Shown: positions 1 to 8,037, counted from the stretch's first letter. The stretch: 64,000 bases of DNA from Gammaproteobacteria bacterium (GCA_020445405.1 JAGRGQ010000002.1:1-64000), one strand, 5' to 3'. The notes: generated by a model from the letters alone, not told the origin. Translations and numbers: made by a program.

Positions 1-15
1 CGTTACCTGGGTTGC

Positions 16-321
16 TCAAGGTCCGTCCGGCTCCATGCCGACCAACCGTTGTCCCGCCTGAGTCGCCAGCCAGCAATAACTTTCAGCCGGTCCGTTCGGG
101 TCAACCGGTTTCTCCAGGTATCTCCCGGTTGACCGGTCGTAGCTGTACGATTCGACCAGGCCCCGTTGCTGGAGCTGGACAAGCACTTCCCGTATCTCGT
201 CGCCCGGCACTTCCCGACCGAGGGATCTGGTCGCACTCTCTTCGATGGACGACAGCGTCTCGTAATCGGCGGAAACCCATTCGAGCACGATAATTTCCAA
301 TTTTGAAAGCGCCTTGGTCAT
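16..321 (-). CDS. Small conserved hypothetical protein, possible winged-helix fold
   Basis: A 101-residue soluble protein starting at an ATG (319-321). It opens with a helix (KALSKLEIIVLEWV) followed by a helix-rich stretch and a segment reading VLVQLQQRGLVESYSYD, which resembles the recognition helix plus wing of a small winged-helix protein: a 'long leucine-rich helix, G, L-V-E-S' turn is common in MarR/PadR-like folds. No catalytic motif, membrane segment or signal peptide is visible. It lies alone at the window edge with a 518-base gene-free stretch upstream, so no operon context helps. Function unknown; DNA binding is only an inference from the pattern. Confidence 0.6.
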   Translation of the reverse strand: MTKALSKLEIIVLEWVSADYETLSSIEESATRSLGREVPGDEIREVLVQLQQRGLVESYSYDRSTGRYLEKPVDPNGPAESYCWLATQAGQRLVGMEPDGP

Positions 322-796
322 TGTGGGTTTTTTCTCTGATATCGAAAAGTTCTACACATCGATTCTGCAGCCGAAATTTATATCGCGTGCCGTCCGGCCG
401 CCTCTGACACCCCAATTCCCCGGGGGATTTCACGCAGAATAATTTTAACGTTATCCGCGGGAGTACCGAAACGCGGCAGGTTATTGACCGTCGAGCGGCA
501 GAGATTCCGTTCAGCTTTCAGCGATCTGACGGCAAAGCAGGCGCTATCCGGCGAATTCCTCTGCCTTGCCTCGATCGGTACACGCGCATCCTTACTTTCC
601 GGCATGGACGCTGCGAATTGCATGGGCGGATGCCGGCTCTCTCCATCCAGGGCCGTACTATACCGCGAAAACCGGGTAAGAAAGAATGCTTATTGTTGAC
701 GGCGATGCGAGGTCGCGGTTTTCGGCAGTACCGGGGAATAAACGGTTTACGGCCAGGGCTGCCACGGTGTGCGGGTTTCGGGCGCCGCGTGCAGGC

Positions 797-835
797 ATCG
801 CGCTTCCCGGGGAGCCACTCCCCGGGAAGTGCGAT
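797..835. terminator. Very strong hairpin directly 3' of the pentaheme cytochrome gene
   Basis: Two arms, ATCGCGCTTCCCGGGGAG (797-814) and CTCCCCGGGAAGTGCGAT (818-835), pair over 18 positions with one G-T wobble around a 3-base loop. It begins four bases after the stop of the minus-strand cytochrome. There is no T-tract, so it may protect the mRNA 3' end or act as a Rho-associated barrier rather than a classical intrinsic terminator. The rest of 322-839 shows no gene. Confidence 0.6.
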
Positions 836-839
836 CGCG

Positions 840-2120
840 CTACAGCGATACTTCCGCGGTGGCGATCAGTTTTGCCGCGGTAACCTCTTCGGGCAGGTGC
901 GTGAACTTCTGTACCAGGCCGGGCCACAACAGGTTGTAGTACAGTTCCCCTCTGATCAGCGCCACGCCCTTGGCCGGTATTTCATAAACCAGCGTGCGCT
1001 CTTCGTGGGGTTTGAGCCGCGTATCCCTGCCCAGACGCGTCGCTACCGGAGGTCCTGCCGGTCCGCCCTGGTCATCGGCCAGTTCATACACGAGATAAGC
1101 CTGTGGATCCGACTTGGCGGGATGGCCCTCCGCGTTTCGCCATAGCGCGTTGCCTTCGCTGTCGTAAGCGGTCAGAATCATCTGGATATTACGAAAGGGT
1201 GCGCCCGTCGGCAGGCTGTGCGGCTGCTGATTCTTCAGCAACACCGAAGCTGTGATGGTGTCCTCCCCGGTTACGGCCGAGAGATCGAAAACGACCGCGC
1301 GCTGCAGTATCGCCAGATCGTGCCCTCCACCCATGCCATGGTCCACGATACCGCCGTTTACCGGCATATGGCAGGAGAGGCAGTTGACCTGTGAATGGCT
1401 CATCGAGTACTCGTTGCCGGTCTGGCAGAGCGGCACGCCATGGGGATTGTTGCGCTGATCATGGCATCCCATGCAGGCATCCGACGTCTTCAACTGCCTG
1501 GGATTGCTCTCCATCGGCAGCGCAGGAATCTCCTTGCCGTCCATGGTGACCGGTTCACCAAGATGCGGGTTTGGTTTGTCCTCCTTGTCGCCGCCGAAAA
1601 TATCGCCCGATGCGGTCAACGATGCGAGCTTGCGGTTGGAGTAGCGGCCTGGCGCCTGCAGCGTATCGGAAAGTTCATAGGATTTGATGCCGAGTTGCAG
1701 CTTTCCGTCGGGTGCCTGTATCCCTTTGTACTTTTTCAGCGTGTGGCAGGCGATGCAGTTGACCCCCTCGTTGTAGGCGGGTATGGCATCGAGTTTGGTT
1801 TTCATGTCACGCGCTGCGTTTGGTGCATGACACTGCAGACAAACCGGATACTTCTGCGATGCCTTGTGCAACTCCCCCTCTTTGCCGGGATCACCCACCG
1901 TGTTGCGGTAAAACGTGCCGTGTATCGGGTCATTGAATGCAGTGCTGTTGGCGTGCATCGAGCTTTTCCACTGCTTGAATATCTCAGTGTGGCAGGTCTT
2001 GCAGGTTTCCGAAGAGAGATGATGGATCGGTTCCTCCGCAATGGATGCTGGTATAACCCCCATCCAACCGAATGCGGCTGCCGCCCCTATCCCAAAGATC
2101 CATCTGCTGCGCATTACCAT
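840..2120 (-). CDS. Periplasmic pentaheme c-type cytochrome, c-554-like
   Basis: A 426-residue protein with a Sec signal (MVMRSRW, hydrophobic run, cleavage near SIAEE at about 29). Five CXXCH heme motifs start at Cys40, 94, 122, 216 and 247. The order and spacing of the first three (SETCKTCH with a following QWKSSMHA, then CLQCH and CIACH) resemble the cytochrome c-554/c-prime family that exchanges electrons with hydroxylamine oxidoreductase. The last 170 residues carry no heme and look beta-rich (NNPHG, then PHSLPTGAPFRN). The start has a GGGGGG ribosome site just upstream. It is divergent from the octaheme HAO-like gene with a shared 490-base regulatory region, so an electron-partner role is inferred. 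The substrate or partner is not proven by sequence. Confidence 0.85.
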   Translation of the reverse strand: MVMRSRWIFGIGAAAAFGWMGVIPASIAEEPIHHLSSETCKTCHTEIFKQWKSSMHANSTAFNDPIHGTFYRNTVGDPGKEGELHKASQKYPVCLQCHAPNAARDMKTKLDAIPAYNEGVNCIACHTLKKYKGIQAPDGKLQLGIKSYELSDTLQAPGRYSNRKLASLTASGDIFGGDKEDKPNPHLGEPVTMDGKEIPALPMESNPRQLKTSDACMGCHDQRNNPHGVPLCQTGNEYSMSHSQVNCLSCHMPVNGGIVDHGMGGGHDLAILQRAVVFDLSAVTGEDTITASVLLKNQQPHSLPTGAPFRNIQMILTAYDSEGNALWRNAEGHPAKSDPQAYLVYELADDQGGPAGPPVATRLGRDTRLKPHEERTLVYEIPAKGVALIRGELYYNLLWPGLVQKFTHLPEEVTAAKLIATAEVSL

Positions 2121-2310
2121 ACACCCCCCCTTTTTTCAGATTGAACGTTGATGGTGGAAAGCGGTTTTTCACATTCTGATCGGGCAGACAAAATCCACGT
2201 CAAAATATAAAAATCTATAAAAATCGATAAGAAAATTTAAATTTTTTGTAACTGGATCTGTTGTTGTCTTTGTTTTAAATCATTATCGGCTGCGGCAATG
2301 ACAATTCACA

Positions 2311-2324
2311 TTGAAAATTATCAA
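2311..2324. promoter_or_regulatory. FNR/Anr-like box between divergent cytochrome units
   Basis: TTGAAAATTATCAA matches the FNR consensus TTGAT-N4-ATCAA at 9 of 10 positions. It sits in an AT-rich stretch (about 2190-2340) between the pentaheme gene and the octaheme gene, 190 and about 280 bases from their starts. Oxygen-responsive control of either unit is inferred. No other feature is evident in this 487-base gap. Confidence 0.45.
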
Positions 2325-2607
2325 TCTTCGCGTATTTTAATTTTCCGGAACCGTTGTCGCGGCAGCCGTGCTGCCAGGTCATGCTGCCGGAAGATTTGAT
2401 TCATGCCGGACGCTGTCGTAGCGGTTCCGGTTGCAGAGACAGCCTGGAAAATAGAATTCATAACCTGCACTGAAAACACAGTTAACCCGGCGGTTCGTGT
2501 TTTTGGGAGAGAATCAGAGAAAAAAGCAGGGGATGGAGCAGGTAAAAATTCTGCACAGTTGCCATTAATAACACTGTCAGCGCTGATTTCCATCGATGGG
2601 GATATCC

Positions 2608-4068
2608 ATGGTCTATCCGGAAAACTACAACAAGCCGACCCGGCTGCTGCTGTTGGTCTCGGCAATCTGGTTTGGAACGTTCGGCATCGCCCTGGCGGAG
2701 AAGGTGACGCTCTCCGCCGACCACTGGGGGGTTGCCGAAGGCAAAGCCTGTATCGATTGCCATAAAAAATCCTCACCCGGGCTCTTCCGGCAGTGGGAGG
2801 AGAGCGCGCACGCCGAAGCGGGTGTCAACTGCCTCGATTGTCACCAGGCGGTGGCCGCGGACGATGACGCGGTGGAACATGAAGGCGCGGTAATTGCCAC
2901 CATCGTATCTCCGAGGGATTGCGGCAGGTGCCACACGGCCGAGTCGAAAGAGATGCACAACTCCGTGCATTCGCAGGCGGTTGCGTTGATCGGTAACAGG
3001 ATCCCCGCGCTGGCGGAGAGCGTTTCCGAAAAAGCGCTGCTTCAGGCCGGCTGCACGCAGTGCCACGGATCGGTCGTTGAAGTGCGGGGGGACGGCACGC
3101 TCTCCCCCGAGAGCTGGCCGAACACCGGCATCGGCCGTATCAACCCTGATGGATCGAGGGGTTCCTGCAGCGCCTGCCATGGCCGGCATCAGTTCTCGAA
3201 GGCCCAGGCAAGAGCGCCCGGCGCCTGCACCCGCTGCCACTCCGGTGCGGATTCGCCGGATGATGAAGTTTATGCCGGCTCGAAACACGGCCTGTTGTTC
3301 ACCGCCAATCGGCACCGTATGAACCTCGACAGCGATCGGTGGGTAACCGGCAGGGACTACAGCGCGGCACCCACCTGTGTCACTTGTCACATGGGCGCGG
3401 CCCCCGGCCTGAATGCAAGCCACGACGTGGGGATGCGTGAGGCGTGGAGCCTCAATGGTCCTGTTTCGGAGCAGCAGTATCTGGTGATTTTCGAGGATGG
3501 TGAGCGCCGCGAACTGCCGGTCGCTCAACCGGTCCCCAGGCGTAAAAGCGATCTGGCAAAACTGGATGGCAGTACCGCCACGGTGAAGGCGGCGGCAACC
3601 CCGAAACAGCGCCGCCAGGCAATGAGCAGGGTATGCGTCGAGTGCCATAGCAAGGGATTTACCAGTGGTTTCATGCGTCAGTTTGACAACGCGATGGACC
3701 TTTACAATGAAAGCTTCGGCAAGCCCGCGCTATCCATCATGCGGGCGCTGTATGAGAAGGGGCTGCTTACCGCAACCGCGTTCGATGAACCGTTGGAATT
3801 CACCTACTGGAAACTCTGGCATGACGAAGGCACCAGATTCCGCCATGGTGCCGCGATGGCCGGTCCGAGCCAGACAGGCTGGCAGGGCTTACATCGGATT
3901 GCACAGCTTTATTATGGCAGCTTTCTGCCTCAGCTGCGGGAAGTCGCCGGAGAAGAGACGGCAAAATCGCTGATTGATAAATACACTTCTGACCGGGAAG
4001 CGCGGAACGACACGGGATATCCGCGGGCTCCGATCCCTCTGGTTGGCTATGGCGCCGGCAAGCCATGA
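2608..4068 (+). CDS. Octaheme c-type cytochrome of the hydroxylamine oxidoreductase family, probably a reductive (epsilon-HAO-like) form
   Basis: A periplasmic protein of 486 residues with a signal ending near ALAEK. Eight CXXCH motifs start at Cys48, 75, 105, 149, 187, 207, 257 and 343, the octaheme count and C-terminal heme-free helical domain of HAO. The GCTQCHG motif fits the catalytic heme-4 region. Oxidative HAOs carry a Tyr in the C-terminal domain that cross-links the neighbouring subunit's P460 heme. In the matching segment (WHDEGTRFRHGAAMAG then PSQTGWQG) Gln422 stands where I expect that Tyr. Loss of it marks the epsilon-HAO group thought to reduce nitrite or hydroxylamine. The start at 2608 has GGGGA six bases upstream; an in-frame ATG at 2596 lacks one. 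It overlaps the downstream quinol dehydrogenase by ATGA, implying coupled translation and quinol-fed reduction. Confidence 0.85.
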   Translation: MVYPENYNKPTRLLLLVSAIWFGTFGIALAEKVTLSADHWGVAEGKACIDCHKKSSPGLFRQWEESAHAEAGVNCLDCHQAVAADDDAVEHEGAVIATIVSPRDCGRCHTAESKEMHNSVHSQAVALIGNRIPALAESVSEKALLQAGCTQCHGSVVEVRGDGTLSPESWPNTGIGRINPDGSRGSCSACHGRHQFSKAQARAPGACTRCHSGADSPDDEVYAGSKHGLLFTANRHRMNLDSDRWVTGRDYSAAPTCVTCHMGAAPGLNASHDVGMREAWSLNGPVSEQQYLVIFEDGERRELPVAQPVPRRKSDLAKLDGSTATVKAAATPKQRRQAMSRVCVECHSKGFTSGFMRQFDNAMDLYNESFGKPALSIMRALYEKGLLTATAFDEPLEFTYWKLWHDEGTRFRHGAAMAGPSQTGWQGLHRIAQLYYGSFLPQLREVAGEETAKSLIDKYTSDREARNDTGYPRAPIPLVGYGAGKP

Positions 4069-4685
4069 TCAGAATACCGGAAATTATCACACGCCATGTG
4101 CTGATCGCGCTGCTGCTGGGTGGAGTCACCGGTATGGCGTTTACGCTGTTTCTCATTGAATTCGATCGTCTGACCGGCACCGAGGCGTTCTGCACGGGCT
4201 GCCACTCGATGGAACTGGTGGCCGTGCCCTACCGTGAGTCGGCGCACTACAATCCTGTCTCGGGGGTGCGCGCAAGCTGCGGCGATTGCCACGTGTCCGA
4301 AGGCGTATTTGCTGCCACCTGGGATCATATCAGGGGTGGAAAAGATCTGTTTGCGCAACTGTTCGGACCCGACTATGACGATCCGGCAATCAATGCGCTG
4401 CACCTGCCCGAAGCGGCTTTCGCGGTCCGGCAGTGGTTCAGGAGGAGCGACTCGGCAACCTGTAAACGCTGCCACACGCTGGATGCCATCAATGGTACCA
4501 GGGCCGATACACTGATGATTCATCAACAGGATGCCCGGGGTGGGAGTTGCATCGATTGTCATTATAACCTGGTGCACCGCCGCGTACCCGACCGGAAGAC
4601 GTTCAAGCGCGACAAGTGGAACAGGATGATTGAGCGGGAGTTCGATATGCCCCCCGGGGAAGCCGACAAACTGTTGCGGCAATGA
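4065..4685 (+). CDS. Tetraheme NapC/NirT/NrfH-family quinol dehydrogenase (HaoC/cM552-like)
   Basis: A 206-residue protein with an uncleaved N-terminal membrane anchor (residues 9-32, HVLIALLLGGVTGMAF) and four CXXCH motifs at Cys43, 72, 133 and 162, the arrangement of NapC/NirT/cM552 proteins. These oxidise membrane quinol and pass electrons to a periplasmic multiheme enzyme. The first heme segment FCTGCHSMELVAVPYRESAH is typical of the family. The start codon overlaps the stop of the octaheme HAO-like gene (ATGA), so the two are almost certainly one redox unit. The pair mirrors the haoCA arrangement of nitrate-ammonifying Epsilonproteobacteria, here in the order A-C. The alternative, a cM552 that reduces quinone during ammonia oxidation, is less likely given the missing Tyr. 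Confidence 0.88.
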   Translation: MIRIPEIITRHVLIALLLGGVTGMAFTLFLIEFDRLTGTEAFCTGCHSMELVAVPYRESAHYNPVSGVRASCGDCHVSEGVFAATWDHIRGGKDLFAQLFGPDYDDPAINALHLPEAAFAVRQWFRRSDSATCKRCHTLDAINGTRADTLMIHQQDARGGSCIDCHYNLVHRRVPDRKTFKRDKWNRMIEREFDMPPGEADKLLRQ

Positions 4686-4760
4686 TTGCTCACCTGCCGG
4701 CGTCGGTCCGATCTGACCGCAACTTCGCGCTTGTCACGCCTGCCCGGTGGCCCGCTCAGG

Positions 4761-5003
4761 TCAGTGCTGACAGGAATCCAGCTTGTGACTCACGGTCGGT
4801 ATCGAGGAGACCACTGCGGCAAGCAGCAGAAACAGAGGACTCAACAGCATCGCCAGCAGTCCCAGATAAGAGAAAAATGCGGTGGGAATCCGTGTCTGCA
4901 GCCACGAGAAAATCAACGGCAGCTGCAAAACCAATCCGAAAACAAACAGCGCCGCGGCGAAAACGACAACAAACCGCATCACTTTGCAAGTAAACATCCA
5001 CAT
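4761..5003 (-). CDS. Small two-helix membrane protein
   Basis: An 80-residue, very hydrophobic protein. Two membrane segments are evident, about residues 9-31 (MRFVVVFAAALFVFGLVLQL) and 42-67 (FSYLGLLAMLLSPLFLLLAAVV), separated by a short polar loop. An AGAGG-like ribosome site precedes the start. It is convergent with the HAO/NapC operon, with its stop 75 bases from that operon's stop. No recognised motif; function unknown. Confidence 0.6.
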   Translation of the reverse strand: MWMFTCKVMRFVVVFAAALFVFGLVLQLPLIFSWLQTRIPTAFFSYLGLLAMLLSPLFLLLAAVVSSIPTVSHKLDSCQH

Positions 5004-5466
5004 CGTACTACGACCTCTTTCAATGCATAATTAGTATATAAGCAAATAATGTTCAATACAATATCCGGACTCGGCGCAGCAGCGCCCGATGATTTCTGCG
5101 GTGCTGATGCCAGTCTGGTATACAGCGTCGCGGCGCATCCCGGGACATGGTTCCTTCCTCAAGTTGTCAATAGTCGATGTGTGGTCGGGAGCTGCAGGGA
5201 GGTGGAAAGCGCGCCTGACGCGCAGACCCCGGGCGGCCCGCTGAGTACCCAGACCCTGCAGCCTGAAGAGGAGGGTCAATGGATGTGTCGGCTGTAAAAG
5301 CGGATCCTTCAGGGCCGGGCTGGGCAGTGACGCGTGTTATCGTCTGTAACAGGCGTCAATGGCAGGTTTGCAACGCGAACTGACAATTCGCCGCCCTCAG
5401 TTTGTGTAGCAATGTGAAAATGAGTGTCTCCCGCGTCTGTCCTTTTCCGCCCCCGGTATACGCAGT
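5004..5466. other. Gene-free stretch
   Basis: No convincing coding frame, RNA gene or repeat was seen in these 463 bases. The part near 5020-5060 is AT-rich and could hold the promoter of the small membrane protein. Confidence 0.4.
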
Positions 5467-5805
5467 CTACTGTCCGCCTTTAACTTCAAGTGCCGCCAGC
5501 GCAAGTGCGGCATGGGCGTAGGTTCCGCCCGCGCGCATCTCGGCGGCGACCCAGATGGCTTCGATTATCTCTTCAGCTGTCGCGCCTGCCCTGGCCGCAC
5601 TTTTAGTGTGCCCCTGAATGCAGTAGGGACACTGCGTCACGTGGGCGACAGCAACCGCAATGAGTTGTTTGGTCTTGTACGAAAGCGCACCGTCCTTGAA
5701 CACCGCCTTGCTGAACGCGTGAAAGGCAGCCTCCGCTTCCGGTGCAAGATCCCGGCGCATGTCCGCACGCGCCTTGTTCTGTCCGGGGTATGGGTATCTG
5801 CTCAT
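5467..5805 (-). CDS. AhpD-like carboxymuconolactone decarboxylase family protein
   Basis: A 112-residue all-helical protein with the AhpD/CMD signature: CPYC (Cys59, Cys62) with His66 four residues later, and a conserved His55 before it (VAVAHVTQCPYCIQGH). This is the redox-active Cys-X-X-Cys plus proton relay of alkylhydroperoxidase-like proteins, so a thiol peroxidase or disulfide role is likely, while true decarboxylase activity is unlikely. The usual family length is 100-130. I choose the ATG at 5803-5805 (MSRYPYPGQ) because the longer frame upstream is low-complexity and because this start overlaps the stop of a 17-codon frame with an excellent ribosome site. That arrangement suggests translational coupling. 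Confidence 0.85.
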   Translation of the reverse strand: MSRYPYPGQNKARADMRRDLAPEAEAAFHAFSKAVFKDGALSYKTKQLIAVAVAHVTQCPYCIQGHTKSAARAGATAEEIIEAIWVAAEMRAGGTYAHAALALAALEVKGGQ

Positions 5806-5855
5806 CGCGCTGCAGCCTCGCTGAGTCGCGGGTAAAGGATATTGATCTCGCGCAT
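5802..5855 (-). CDS. Putative 17-codon leader peptide coupled to the AhpD-like gene
   Basis: A strong ribosome site (CAGGAGGAGCGCC) precedes ATG at 5853-5855. The frame reads MREINILYPRLSEAAAR and stops at TGA, which overlaps the ATG of the AhpD-like gene as ATGA. The AhpD-like start itself has only a weak GCGAGG upstream, so ribosomes probably arrive from this short frame. Either it is a genuine leader/coupling peptide or the remnant of a longer N-terminus broken by a frameshift. No run of codons suggestive of classical attenuation is seen. Confidence 0.4.
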   Translation of the reverse strand: MREINILYPRLSEAAAR

Positions 5856-6239
5856 GGCGCTCCTCCTGTTGCAAGTGCGCTACCGGCTCGCGTGGAAAAC
5901 CCCCCCGAACGATCTTCCGGGCGTCAGCCGGAACCAACGCGTTCCGGCATGCCGCTTTGCGTGCGCTGCGGGTGAGCGCCAATCCGGTTCGCTGCATCTA
6001 TTCGCTGCATGGAACTTGATGTCAGACTATCGCTTTGCTCCAATCTGCGACAAGCGAATTTTTTCGCACACTGATATCGATGAGATCGATGGAACAAGCG
6101 CTCTGCCAGGCGATTACATTCATCCTGAATGTTGCTTGTTGTTGCGCTTTACTTTCAGGAATGGAGTTTACGGCGTGTCGTTTTAACAACCGGAATTTAC
6201 ACCGGGCCATGTTTCAGCATATGTGATCAAGGAGTCGAA
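5856..6239. other. Gene-free stretch
   Basis: 384 bases between divergent genes. Apart from the AhpD-side ribosome site and the AAGGAG at 6228-6233 serving the next gene, I see no motif that I can name. Confidence 0.35.
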
Positions 6240-6416
6240 ATGTCCGAACTGCAACTTGCCGAAGCTGTGCGTGACGCGTGTATGCGTGCTGCTTTGGAGG
6301 CGTATGAAAGCGCGGGGATCAGTGGATTGTGCGCGGAGGGACGCTGGGAACTGGCGATGCAGGCTATTCGGACGCTGAATATCGAACAGCTGATCGATGA
6401 ACGCCGGCAACTTTAG
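6240..6416 (+). CDS. Small conserved hypothetical protein
   Basis: A 58-residue acidic helical protein preceded by AAGGAG at good spacing (ATG at 6240). It starts MSELQLAEAVRDACMRAAL and contains a central GLCAEGRWELA turn before a second amphipathic helix ending IEQLIDERRQL. It looks like the short two-helix proteins common in Proteobacteria whose role is unknown. No signal or metal motif. It stands alone, followed after 44 bases by a dispersed repeat. Confidence 0.55.
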   Translation: MSELQLAEAVRDACMRAALEAYESAGISGLCAEGRWELAMQAIRTLNIEQLIDERRQL

Positions 6417-6460
6417 CACTGCCGGGTTGTCAGCCGGATGATTCGCGATGGCACCACCCC

Positions 6461-6513
6461 GCGAACAGAAATCGCCACGCTCGCGGCCGCACGGGATTAT
6501 AAGACAGGTTCTA
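6461..6513 (-). repeat. Dispersed repeat family 2, partial copy
   Basis: Read on the minus strand it begins TAGAACCTGTCTTATAATCC and continues through a G+C-rich part ending in GGCGATTTCTG. This is the same head as copies ending at 32030, 36683 and 42130. It is a shortened copy lying between convergent genes. Confidence 0.55.
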
Positions 6514-6632
6514 ATATCAAAATTCGTCGAATCGAAGAGCGGATCGGCGCACCTGACCGAATGCCGCCAGTGGTGCGACTGTGCAGCGTAAACGATCCGC
6601 TGCGATAAACCGGATGACCGATGCCCTCGACA

Positions 6633-7499
6633 CTACAGCCGCCTGCAGCGATCCTCTTCCGCCCCCAGTACACGCAATCCCTCCAATGCTTTGGCAATAT
6701 GCGGTTCCTGCCGGTCGAGAGGGTAAACCATATAGACCGGCAGTGTGATCAGCGGGCTGTCATCCACCGGAAACAGCTGCCTGTTTTCGATGAAGCGGTG
6801 CACCAGGCGAATCGGACAGTAGGCCGAGCCGCCGTGGTTGCCGATCAACTGCAGCGCGAGCCAGCCGATATTGACCCTTGTCGCCGAGGTATCGACAGCG
6901 GGAAACCGCGCGGCGAATTGTGCGAGAAATTCGGGACCCCAGTCGACGTGCACGTAGCTTGAACTCGCGTCCTGCCAGCGGCCATTCGGATCACTGGTAA
7001 CCAGCACCAGCTCTTCGCCGAACAGGTACTCGGTGGCCAGCGATGGACGGCTCTCCGCCGTATACATCACGCCGATATCGATATTGTCCCGCACCAGTCC
7101 CTGTGTGATCTCCTCCTCGAAGCCGATCTCAAGGCGCAGCGAAACATGCGGCGCGTTCGTGCGCATCCACGCCACCCAAAGGGGCAGAAATCCATCCCAC
7201 AATGCGATGCGACCGCTCAGCGTCAAACCGGCCGTGAAGTCGCTGGACAACCCCACCTCGTGCATGGCCTGCTCAAATGTCCGGACCAGCGACTTGGCAT
7301 GACGTAGAAATCGTCTCCCCGGAGCGGTCAGTTCGGCACCGCCGCGGCCCCGTCGAAACAGCGCGGTACCCAGTTGCTGCTCCAATGTCTTGATGCGGGC
7401 ACTGACGGTGGACTGGGTAATGTGCAGCCTGTCGGCGGCCCCTACGAAATTTCCGGTTGCCGCAACGGCGAGAAAGGTGCGGGCAAGTTGAATATCCAT
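6633..7499 (-). CDS. LysR-family transcriptional regulator
   Basis: 288 residues. An N-terminal LysR helix-turn-helix (residues 1-60: LARTFLAVAATGNFVGAADR, then QSTVSARIKTLEQQLGTALF) is followed by the two-lobed substrate-binding domain from about 90. It is divergent from a DsrC-family gene, the usual arrangement in which a LysR protein controls its neighbour. An inverted repeat TATCG-N7-CGATA lies 46 bases from its start. The effector cannot be read from sequence; a sulfur-related signal is an inference from the DsrC neighbour. Confidence 0.93.
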   Translation of the reverse strand: MDIQLARTFLAVAATGNFVGAADRLHITQSTVSARIKTLEQQLGTALFRRGRGGAELTAPGRRFLRHAKSLVRTFEQAMHEVGLSSDFTAGLTLSGRIALWDGFLPLWVAWMRTNAPHVSLRLEIGFEEEITQGLVRDNIDIGVMYTAESRPSLATEYLFGEELVLVTSDPNGRWQDASSSYVHVDWGPEFLAQFAARFPAVDTSATRVNIGWLALQLIGNHGGSAYCPIRLVHRFIENRQLFPVDDSPLITLPVYMVYPLDRQEPHIAKALEGLRVLGAEEDRCRRL

Positions 7500-7544
7500 G
7501 ATGACTGAAGCCGGTCTTTCGATGGAGTGGACTGGACTGGATTA

Positions 7545-7561
7545 TATCGAAAAACCCGATA
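7545..7561. promoter_or_regulatory. Putative LysR operator
   Basis: The inverted repeat TATCG AAAAACC CGATA fits the T-N11-A style of LysR sites. It sits in the gap between the lysR-type gene and the DsrC-family gene. Confidence 0.4.
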
Positions 7562-7701
7562 CCAAGTGCCACATAATTTCGTTAGATAATTTTATACAAC
7601 TCTAATATTTTAGTGCCTGCCGCCGTTAGCGAGCGACTGTCATGCGTTCTGCCGGATCGCGGGTCCTTATGATATTGCCGGTTATTCAGGAGTGAACAGA
7701 G

Positions 7702-8037
7702 ATGATTACAACCGAGAGCGCCCAGATTCCCACCGACGACGAAGGTTACCTGATCGATCCCGCTGACTGGGATGAGTCGGTGGCGTTAAAGCTGGCGGAA
7801 GCCGAGCAGCTGACGCTCGAGGAGGGGCACTGGCGGGTCATACGTTTCATGCGCGGCTACTATGCCGAGCATCGGATCGCCGCGGACGCCCGGTTCGTCA
7901 TCCGGCACCTGGCCAAAGAGGGGGGCGAGGGCAGGGATGCCAAGCGGGTACTGTTCCGGCTTTTCCCGTACGGCTATGTCAAGCAGGCTTGCAAGATTGC
8001 CGGTATGAAGCGGCCCAGGGCGTGGAGTACCGGATGA
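7702..8037 (+). CDS. DsrC/TusE-family sulfur-carrier-like protein with an altered C-terminal arm
   Basis: A 111-residue protein matching DsrC/TusE along its length: GYLIDPADWDESVA, EGHWRVIRFMRGYY and LFRLFPYGYVKQACKIAGMKRP are family blocks. DsrC normally ends with a penultimate Cys (CysA) on a mobile arm, plus CysB about ten residues earlier; TusE keeps only CysA. Here the sole Cys is Cys97, at the CysB position, and the tail ends RAWSTG with no Cys. It therefore cannot form the DsrC intramolecular disulfide or act as a TusE persulfide relay in the standard way. Variants lacking these Cys have been proposed to be regulatory (Rsp-type). A good ribosome site lies upstream and a terminator follows. 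It is divergent from a LysR regulator. Confidence 0.85.
   Translation: MITTESAQIPTDDEGYLIDPADWDESVALKLAEAEQLTLEEGHWRVIRFMRGYYAEHRIAADARFVIRHLAKEGGEGRDAKRVLFRLFPYGYVKQACKIAGMKRPRAWSTG

Noticed and set aside
2608..4068. Classical ammonia-oxidiser hydroxylamine oxidoreductase
   Set aside because: The expected Tyr is replaced by Gln, and the neighbour is a NapC-type quinol dehydrogenase with no amo genes nearby.
5049..5297. 82-codon plus-strand frame beginning MFNTISGLGA
   Set aside because: No ribosome site, no conserved pattern and low coding character.
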